Positions 21,599 through 25,098 of a stretch of 25,098 nucleotides of DNA are shown piece by piece (positions within the stretch are counted from its first letter, which is position 1; each line of letters begins with the position of its first letter). Under the pieces are notes generated by a model, which searched no databases, was not told where the DNA came from, and was given only the letters and a program-made list of their open reading frames with translations. The position numbers and the translations under genes were made by a program. The DNA is from a virus. The stretch is from IMG/VR virus record IMGVR_UViG_3300025570_001526, positions 1 to 25,098 of that record; one strand, written 5' to 3'.

Positions 21599-22876
21599 AT
21601 GAGAATTGGTATCGGTAAGATCGGTAAGTCTGTATTATTCAATAGTAAAAATTGGGGCGCCGTTGGCGGTGACAATGAAGCTCCTATTTTATATGAACAC
21701 CTAATAACACAAAACCCTGAGCATACTTTTGTTATGCTTGGTGCTAGTGACTTTGACAGGTTATCTATTGCCGAGCAAGAACGAATTAATGTTCATGGTA
21801 ATTTCATATATGCTTTCTCTGGGTTTTCCGAATGGCGAAAAAATCAATGGGATAGATCTAAAGCTCAGCATCCTTCAAATGATAGGCAAGAGTTTATGGA
21901 AAATATTATTATTCCAAATCCAAAATTTGAAATTGATGCTGGTGTTTTTATGTGCGGTCAAGTTTCAACTACTAATGTTGGGGGTTGGGCTCGTAAACAA
22001 ACTGATCATACTCAATTAGCAAAGCCACTTGATGTTCAACGAAAGTACGCAGGACCAACAATTCATTATCTTAATAAGTATAAAGAAGTACCATGGCTTA
22101 TGTTATTAAACGATCCTCGCCTTTATCCTGGGAAGATGAGAGATTTAATGAATCCTCCTAGGAAGATATACTCTCAATATAATAGAAAATGTTTGCATCT
22201 TAATAGTCTTGAATATGATAGCTCTGTTAGGGAACAGACTGAAATAGATCAACTATATAAAGGTATTGAAACCACATTTCTAATTGGTAAAGAGAAAGGT
22301 AAATCAATTCAAGAAGCACCAACCACATTAGATAGTTTCTTTGGCGAAGCTGAAGAAAAGACAACTGAAAAAGATATTAACTTTATGATTGTTTGTAATG
22401 AAGGCAAACCATCGCGCTATCCTGATTTGAAAAAATATATTCTTGAGCATGTTCAAGATGTAAATATTTACGGCCAATGGAATCCTAAAACGGTTGGTGA
22501 TGATCATAGGTTTAAAGGACCTAAAAAGTTCAACGACCTAATGCAGATGTTGCCAAGAGTTAAATACACATTTTGTATCCCAATTAAAAAAGGATGGGTT
22601 ACCGCAAAGTTTTGGGAAATGGCTCATTATGGAATTATACCATTCTTACACCCTACATACGATGATCAGAAACATTTAGACGTTCCTGACTTTATTAGAG
22701 TAAAAGATTCAAAAGATCTTTTTAATAAAATTAAATTCCTTGAGGAAAACCCTAAGGCTTATGCTGAACTTCGCGATCGGTTAGATGAAATGCTCAAAGA
22801 AGAGTATTACGACGGATCTTATATGAACAACTTATTAATAAACGGACTATATGAAATTAAAATCGATTGTATTTGA
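21599..22876 (+). CDS. GT-B glycosyltransferase, probable DNA hydroxymethylcytosine glycosyltransferase
   Basis: A 425-residue protein. The C-terminal half follows T4 beta-glucosyltransferase in order: a strand and Arg-containing loop (NFMIVCNEGKPSRYPDLKKY, 261-280), helix and strand VNIYGQW, then LMQMLPRVKYTFCIPI, then AKFWEMAHYGIIPFLH (336-351, compare RVWETMASDAVMLI in T4), then DFIRVKDSKDLFNKIKFLEE and a final helix. The N-terminal half is a second Rossmann-like domain with HYLNKYKEVPWLMLLNDPRL. The linker between domains contains TLDSFFGE (243-250), like the clamp-binding peptides at the ends of gp43 (SLEDFFG) and gp55 (PLTDFF). T4 alpha-glucosyltransferase is known to bind gp45. The sugar cannot be read from sequence; a surface-polysaccharide glycosyltransferase is the main alternative. 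The HAD gene start lies within its 3' end. Confidence 0.75.
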   Translation: MRIGIGKIGKSVLFNSKNWGAVGGDNEAPILYEHLITQNPEHTFVMLGASDFDRLSIAEQERINVHGNFIYAFSGFSEWRKNQWDRSKAQHPSNDRQEFMENIIIPNPKFEIDAGVFMCGQVSTTNVGGWARKQTDHTQLAKPLDVQRKYAGPTIHYLNKYKEVPWLMLLNDPRLYPGKMRDLMNPPRKIYSQYNRKCLHLNSLEYDSSVREQTEIDQLYKGIETTFLIGKEKGKSIQEAPTTLDSFFGEAEEKTTEKDINFMIVCNEGKPSRYPDLKKYILEHVQDVNIYGQWNPKTVGDDHRFKGPKKFNDLMQMLPRVKYTFCIPIKKGWVTAKFWEMAHYGIIPFLHPTYDDQKHLDVPDFIRVKDSKDLFNKIKFLEENPKAYAELRDRLDEMLKEEYYDGSYMNNLLINGLYEIKIDCI

Positions 22877-23213
22877 TTTAGATGACACTATTTGTTATCC
22901 TAATCATGACCAAAGCGACAGCTATAAAAAGTATGGTTTGGCTAAACCAAATCAATCTATTATTGACAAGATGCAAGCTATGAAAAAAGATGGCTGGCAT
23001 ATTATTATTTCTTCTGCTCGACGAATGGCAACTCATAACGGTAACGTTAGCGCGATCGTTGCAGACATTGGAAAAATAACTATTGATTGGTTAGACCAAC
23101 ATGAAGTACCTTACGATGAATTACATTTTGGAAAACCTTATGCCAATACATACTATGTAGATGATAAAGCTATGACGCTAGATCATTTTGAAAAATGGAA
23201 CTATAATGAATAA
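22851..23213 (+). CDS. HAD-family phosphatase (sugar-phosphate type)
   Basis: A 120-residue HAD hydrolase with no cap domain. Motif I is FDLDDT (nucleophile D9, acid D11), motif II an S in IIISSARR, and motif III/IV KPYANTYYVDDKAM. Small HADs of this type appear in polysaccharide and nucleotide-sugar pathways, removing a phosphate from a sugar phosphate. Its start overlaps the end of the glycosyltransferase by 26 nt and its end overlaps the nucleotidyltransferase-kinase by 8 nt, a tightly coupled trio. Substrate unknown; supplying or recycling the activated donor for the glycosyltransferase is the natural inference. Confidence 0.85.
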   Translation: MKLKSIVFDLDDTICYPNHDQSDSYKKYGLAKPNQSIIDKMQAMKKDGWHIIISSARRMATHNGNVSAIVADIGKITIDWLDQHEVPYDELHFGKPYANTYYVDDKAMTLDHFEKWNYNE

Positions 23214-24705
23214 AATTAATTTAATAATACCTGCAGCTGGAGAAGCCACTAGGCTAAAACCACTGTCTAATAATACTTCTAAAATTATGGTTAGGGTTAA
23301 TGGTAAACCCTGCCTTGATTATATTATTGAACAAGCTAATAAACTCGGAGATGTTCAAGAGATTGTTATTGTTGATGGAAAGTTTGATGATGTTCGTGAA
23401 TATTGTTCTCTTAAACATCCAGAGGTTACTTTTATTAAACAAGAAAACTTAAATGGCCCTCGTCCAGCTATTGCTTTAGGTTTTACTAAAATTGAAAACG
23501 ATCTCCCAACTGTCGTATGGTTAGGCGATGCAATTATTCTTGAAGATAATTTACCACTTGGCGAAGATTTTCTTTTATGTAAACAGGTTGACAACCATTC
23601 ATCATGGTGTATGTGGGATGGCTCTGATTATTATAATAAGCCAGATCAAACCGTTAATGATAGCGTAGCTCTTGTTGGTTTGTATTCTTTTTCAGATGGC
23701 GAACAAGCAAAGTATTCGTTTCAATCTGTTAACTCATATGATATTTCAGACGCTTTAGAAAACTATACAGATAAACATATAAAACGTTTTCAAAGAGTTC
23801 TTACTGATGAATGGTATGATATTGGAACTCTTAGTGTATATCATGAAACTTGTGGAAAACTATTGAGGCTAAAAAGCCGAGCTTTTAATAACATATCATT
23901 TAACGACGAACTTGGAACCGTTACTAAATCTCCAGACTATCATGACAAGCATTCTGTTGATACACTTAACTCAGAGCGGTTATGGTATAAAAATATAACA
24001 GCCGAACAGTCATTGCTGGTTCCTAGAGTAATTCCGCATGAGAATGATTTAATAATGTCTTATGAGTCAGGCTCATTATTATCAGACTTAATGTTATATG
24101 AAAACTTATCAGAATCTAATTGGAGTTTTATTATTGATAAACTGTTTCGTATTAAATTAAAATACTTTTCAGAACCACTTAACAGAGTTTTAGAAGATGA
24201 TTTTAGTATGCTCTCTAAAAGGATCTGGATAGATAAAACAGAAGAACGTTTAGATCAAACCACCTTTGACAAAAAAGAACGCGAAACTTTAAATGATATT
24301 GCAATAAAAATACATCGCAATACAATTCCTGTTCAAACTCACCATGGTGATTTACATTTTGGAAATGTTCTTTACAACCATTATACAAACCAATTTAAAT
24401 TAATTGATCCAAGAGGTAATTACGGAGGAGTAATCTCAACGCTTGGTGATAACTATTATGATTGGTGTAAATTGGCTCATGATCTTTATCATGGCTATTC
24501 GGCAATTGTTGCAAATGTTAAACAAAACAAAATTGTAAAGAAAGTTTTTATTGAGAAGTTAAAAGAATATAAACTTCCCATAAATGATATAGTAGACGGC
24601 GGCTTGTTGTTATTAGCAACATGCATACCATTACACTATGATGACTCTGATAGACAAAAAAGAATATCAAAATACGTAAGTAAAACATTAAAACAAAATA
24701 AATGA
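23206..24705 (+). CDS. Bifunctional sugar nucleotidyltransferase and APH/choline-kinase-like kinase
   Basis: A 499-residue fusion. Residues 1-235 are a nucleotidyltransferase like RfbA/GlmU-N: IIPAAGEATRLKPLS (the GxGTRL loop in the form GEATRL), then IMVRVNGKPCLDYII and VVWLGDAI for the metal site. Residues 255-499 are a kinase of the aminoglycoside/choline kinase fold, with catalytic loop HHGDLHFGN (D382) and metal-binding LIDPRG (D401). Kinase plus nucleotidyltransferase on one chain can turn a free sugar or alcohol into its NDP/CDP-activated form, as LicA and LicC do for choline as separate proteins. I chose the ATG at 23206 because it gives the usual start MNKINLIIPAAG and overlaps the HAD stop by 8 nt; 23188 would add only six residues. 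The substrate is unknown. Confidence 0.85.
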   Translation: MNKINLIIPAAGEATRLKPLSNNTSKIMVRVNGKPCLDYIIEQANKLGDVQEIVIVDGKFDDVREYCSLKHPEVTFIKQENLNGPRPAIALGFTKIENDLPTVVWLGDAIILEDNLPLGEDFLLCKQVDNHSSWCMWDGSDYYNKPDQTVNDSVALVGLYSFSDGEQAKYSFQSVNSYDISDALENYTDKHIKRFQRVLTDEWYDIGTLSVYHETCGKLLRLKSRAFNNISFNDELGTVTKSPDYHDKHSVDTLNSERLWYKNITAEQSLLVPRVIPHENDLIMSYESGSLLSDLMLYENLSESNWSFIIDKLFRIKLKYFSEPLNRVLEDDFSMLSKRIWIDKTEERLDQTTFDKKERETLNDIAIKIHRNTIPVQTHHGDLHFGNVLYNHYTNQFKLIDPRGNYGGVISTLGDNYYDWCKLAHDLYHGYSAIVANVKQNKIVKKVFIEKLKEYKLPINDIVDGGLLLLATCIPLHYDDSDRQKRISKYVSKTLKQNK

Positions 24706-25098
24706 AAAAAGAAGACATAACATATGGTTCAATCGTACCTCTTATTGGTGGCGAAAGTTTAGCGATACAAAACGTATTAAATGATAAACACCCTGAGTGG
24801 GTAATATCTTATAGAGCGTTTGAAGAAAACGATTCTCATTATATGAATCATATTAGAAACCAAGGGTATGAAGGAGATTATGTATTTCTTGATGAAGACA
24901 CTAGTTATGCGCCTAAGCAGGTTGACGTAGTTAATACGGTTTGTCCTTGTGCAGGCCTTTCATCTTTATCAACAACATCTTCTGCAGAATCTGCAACAAA
25001 CGATTGGTTATATCATACATCTGAATACATTCTTGAGAAAGTTAAACCAAAAGTATTCTGGGGTGAGAACGCGCCACGTCTTGCTATGTCAACTGGAG
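24702..25098 (+). CDS. C5-cytosine DNA methyltransferase-like protein (3' partial)
   Basis: Starts at an ATGA overlap with the previous stop (ATG 24702, TGA 24703-24705) and runs out of the window after 132 codons. PLIGGESLAIQ resembles the SAM-binding motif I of C5 methyltransferases. VVNTVCPCAGLSSLS holds the catalytic PC in the form of motif IV (PPCQGFS). VKPKVFWGENAPRL matches the ENV of motif VI. The CPCAGLS variant is known in phage C5-methyltransferase-like proteins. The target-recognition part lies beyond the window. In a genome whose cytosines may carry hydroxymethyl groups, its role (methylation, or part of the modification) is an open question. Confidence 0.78.
   Translation, partial: MKKEDITYGSIVPLIGGESLAIQNVLNDKHPEWVISYRAFEENDSHYMNHIRNQGYEGDYVFLDEDTSYAPKQVDVVNTVCPCAGLSSLSTTSSAESATNDWLYHTSEYILEKVKPKVFWGENAPRLAMSTG

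Noticed and set aside
1-25098. tRNA genes, CRISPR arrays and transposons
   Set aside because: Looked for and not seen: no cloverleaf with a CCA end, no regularly spaced repeats, no transposase motif or flanking inverted repeats.

Overview
The window is a densely packed, AT-rich stretch of a T4-superfamily myovirus genome. Every supported gene lies on the + strand, and the T4-type replication and late-transcription core is recognisable from motifs: UvsW, gp55, gp47, gp46, gp45, gp44, gp62, RegA, Hsp20 and gp43. A CobS-like AAA+ ATPase beside an Hsp20 resembles marine T4-like phages (cyanophage or pelagiphage type). The host cannot be read from the sequence. No tRNA, CRISPR array or transposase was seen.

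Layout. 1-2061: UvsW helicase, 5'-truncated by the window edge and split by an insertion of about 320 nt, then a small Sm-like protein. 2198-5696: late sigma factor gp55 and the recombination nuclease pair gp47/gp46. 5965-9981: a two-protein AAA+/VWA machine (a CobT-like protein with a HEXXH motif, and a CobS-like ATPase) followed by a small winged-helix protein and a strong terminator. 10078-12904: sliding clamp, acidic protein, clamp loader gp44/gp62 and RegA. 12921-14422: late genes, including two proteins with the same N-terminal tag that looks like a capsid-targeting sequence, and an Hsp20 whose leader contains a ROSE-like RNA thermometer. 14533-17811: DNA polymerase, a small unknown protein and a MazG-like pyrophosphohydrolase. 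17852-19599: an Imm-like superinfection immunity protein, a primase-like protein and two small late genes (one with a phospholipase A2-like CxxHD motif). 19725-25098: a probable DNA-base hypermodification island made of dCMP hydroxymethylase, a degenerate SpoT-like HD protein, an Nmad1/DUF1599 protein, a GT-B glycosyltransferase, a HAD phosphatase, a nucleotidyltransferase-kinase fusion and a C5-methyltransferase-like protein cut by the window end.

Regulation is unusually legible. Eight early promoters share TTTACA (once TATACA), exactly 17 nt, and TATAAT. T4-type late promoters (TATAAATA) precede several small genes. In five early and most late cases the promoter is so close to the ATG that the predicted transcript begins at or within a couple of bases of the start codon, so leaderless mRNAs appear to be a general strategy. 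Most other genes lack a Shine-Dalgarno sequence and have A/C-rich leaders or overlap the gene before them.

The main candidate for a new system is the terminal island. dCMP hydroxymethylase would put 5-hydroxymethylcytosine into the DNA. The kinase-nucleotidyltransferase and HAD proteins could make an activated sugar or other group. The glycosyltransferase, which carries a sliding-clamp-like binding peptide also seen at the C-termini of gp43 and gp55, could attach that group at the replication fork. All functions here are assigned by eye from motifs; no database search was run.
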